NCBI GenBank assembly: GCA_021432605.1
Contig: MU271162.1
Span: 381,721 to 445,720, forward strand
From: Coniochaeta sp. PMI_546
Lineage: Eukaryota > Ascomycota > Sordariomycetes > Coniochaetales > Coniochaetaceae
Direction of reading: 5' to 3'
DNA: 64,000 nt
Below, piece after piece: positions 45,601 to 48,600 of the stretch (the stretch's first letter is position 1; each line of letters starts with the position of its first letter). The notes under the pieces were generated by a model. That model did not search any database. It saw nothing but the letters and a program-made list of their open reading frames with translations, and was not told where the DNA came from. Made by a program: the position numbers and the translations under genes.

Positions 45601-48600
45601 GGAGCCAGTGGTTTGGGATTCCGTCGAACAGGTCGACTTGAATAACTTGGAGATGGGATATGGATCACGCCTCTGTCGCTTTGCTCTGACGGCGACCGAG
45701 GACAATCACTCGCCTCACTTCGTGCTCATGATGCACCATGCTGTGTTTGACGGCTGGAGCATGGGACTGCTATTGGATACGCTGCAAAGCTTCTACGATG
45801 CCACTGATGTTGTGCCTGCTCTAAAGCCGTACTCCAGCTTTGTCAACTATGTCAAACAGACGGACTCGACTGCAGCAGCGGACTACTGGAGAAAGGAGCT
45901 GGATGGTGCACAACGTGCTCCCTTCCCGCATGCAGATCATCTCACGAGATCCGAAGTCATGGAGAACCGCACTCGTCCCCAGCTGATGGATATGACTATC
46001 AGTTTTCCACGATCCCACCACTCGTCGATTACCGATGCCACAGTCATCAGAGCGGCATGGGCATTGGTTCTGGCACGTTATTGCGATGCAAACGACATCA
46101 CATTTGGAACGACGGTCTCAGGTCGACAAGCTCCCCTGTCCGCCATCGATAGGATAGCAGGGCCAACTGTTGCTACTGTTCCTGTGCGGATGGAGATCGA
46201 CAAGACCCGAACTGTGCTTGACTTCCTCCGGGAAGTCCAAGAACAAGCGTCCGAAATGATCCCTTTCGAGCAATACGGTCTGCAGAAAATATCTAGACTA
46301 TCCAGAGACGCAAGAGAGGCGTGCAATTTCGGCAGTCTCCTTATTATCCAACCTGGGCAGGCTACTGGCACGGAAGGAGCCGCGTCCACAGGATTACTTC
46401 TCCCGGTCGACTCACCGACAGAGATTCCAGGCGGCTACTTCAACTACCCACTTGTATTGCAGGTTATGACGTATGACGGACGGATCGATCTGCTGTTTAC
46501 CTACGAAAGCAGTGTCATCGCACAAAGCCGTCTGGATGCTCTCACCCATCATCTCGAGCACGTCATTCAGCAGCTCTGCAGAGATAGTGATTCGATGCTT
46601 GTTGGATCTCTTTCGGTCGCTGGTCCATGGGACCTGGACTTGGCTACCCGTTGGAATATCACAGACACAACACCTGCGAATATTTGCCTGCACCACATGA
46701 TTGCCGAACAGACTGTCAAAACACCGTCTCACGAAGCCATCTATTCTTGGGACGGAAGCTTCACATACGCGGAACTAGACCATACATCCACGCTACTTGC
46801 TAACCAGCTCGTCCGCCTCGGTGTAGGGCCTGAGACCATGGTCCCGCTCTGTTTCGAAAAGTCGATCTGGGCCATAGTAGCCATGGTAGGGATCATGAAG
46901 GCAGGAGGTGCCTTTGTCCCTCTTGACCCGGAGCATCCAGTGAGTCGGAGACAAGAGTTGCTCCAGGAGATCAAGGCACGCGTTATGGTTGTGTCGTCGT
47001 CTCAGATGACATCCTGCACAGGAGCAGCCAAGCATATCATCGAGCTTTCATCCAGTAGTGTCGTGCACTTGGCTAGGGCCGCTGCGACGAACTTACAATA
47101 CCCCTTCGTCACCCCAACAAATATGGCATACGCGATATTCACATCGGGATCGACTGGCAAACCGAAGACAATTACCGTAGGGCACCGAGCCATCAGCACG
47201 AGCATCCGCGCCATTGCCCGTTCTTGCGCAATCGGCACGGATTGCCGAGTTCTACAGTTTTCAAACTTCGTGTTCGACGTATGTCTCGGCGAGATCTTCG
47301 CGTCGCTTGTGGCTGGAGCTACAATTTGTATTCCCTCTGATGCCGACCGTCTGGAGAACCTAGCCCGCTTTATTTCGCTAAGCAGCGTTACCACGGCATT
47401 CTTGACACCTACTGTGGCCAGGATATTCGGACCGGACGATACGCCGTCTCTGAAAACCCTTATCCTCGGAGGCGAGGCACCGACGAGGAACAACATGGAT
47501 GCTTGGTACGGTCAGGTAAGCCTCCTCAATGGATATGGGCCTGCGGAAGCATGTGTTTACGCCACGATGCACGCGTATGACTCGCCTCATGAGTCCCCAT
47601 CCACTATTGGACGCGGCCTTAGTGTCGACTGCTTTATTGTTGACCCGGACAATGCCCACCACCTAGCACCAGTTGGTTGCATCGGCGAGTTGGTCGTTTA
47701 TGGACACTCGGTTGCGCGGGGATATACCAACGATTCGGAAGAGACTACTCGTGCGTTCTTGAAGAAAGTCGACTGGCTACCGCTCGCAGCAGATGATCGG
47801 GTATTCTACAAGACGGGTGATCTGGTGCGCTACGATTTCACAGGCACTATGGAATACCTCGGGAGAAAGGACCGACAGGTCAAGTTGCGCGGACAGAGGA
47901 TTGAACTAGGCGCTATCGAGCACGGCATTAAGAAGGCGCATCAAGCTGTCCAACACGTTGCTGTCGACAAGGTTACGGTTGGATCACGGGAATGGCTCGT
48001 TGCGATGATCACCTTCAGCAATATGCCAAGCCCGGAGACGGAGGATGAGGTCTTCATCCCGGTAACACAATCTCTACGACACTCACTCGCCGCAATTGCC
48101 GACAGTTTACGAAACGACCTTCCTGCCTACATGGTTCCCACATACTTCGTGCCACTGTATCGCATGCCGTTTCAAACCTCTATGAAATTAGACCGCTCTA
48201 AGCTACGCGAGATCGCGAGCCAACTGACAGCTGACGAGCTACTTCGGTATTCGTTATCTGATACAGCGAAGGTAGCAGCATCTACCGAGATGGAACTCAG
48301 GGTACGAGACGTGTGGGCGCAGGTGTTGGGCACGGATCCGGAGCATATCGGACGACGTGACAACTTCCTGCAGATTGGAGGTGACTCCATAACCGCCATT
48401 CAAGTGGTCACCGCTGCGAGAGCGGCTGGTATCTCTTTCACAGTCCGGGACATCTTCGCCGATGCACGGCTGTTTGCGGTGGCCGCCAGGGCTACCAGCG
48501 GGCGGCCTCATGTTTCGTATGACACGCCACCGTTCGGCCTACTCCCGGGAGACCAAATTGACGGGCTTCGATCAGCTCTCGCGAAGGTCTGCGAATTGGA

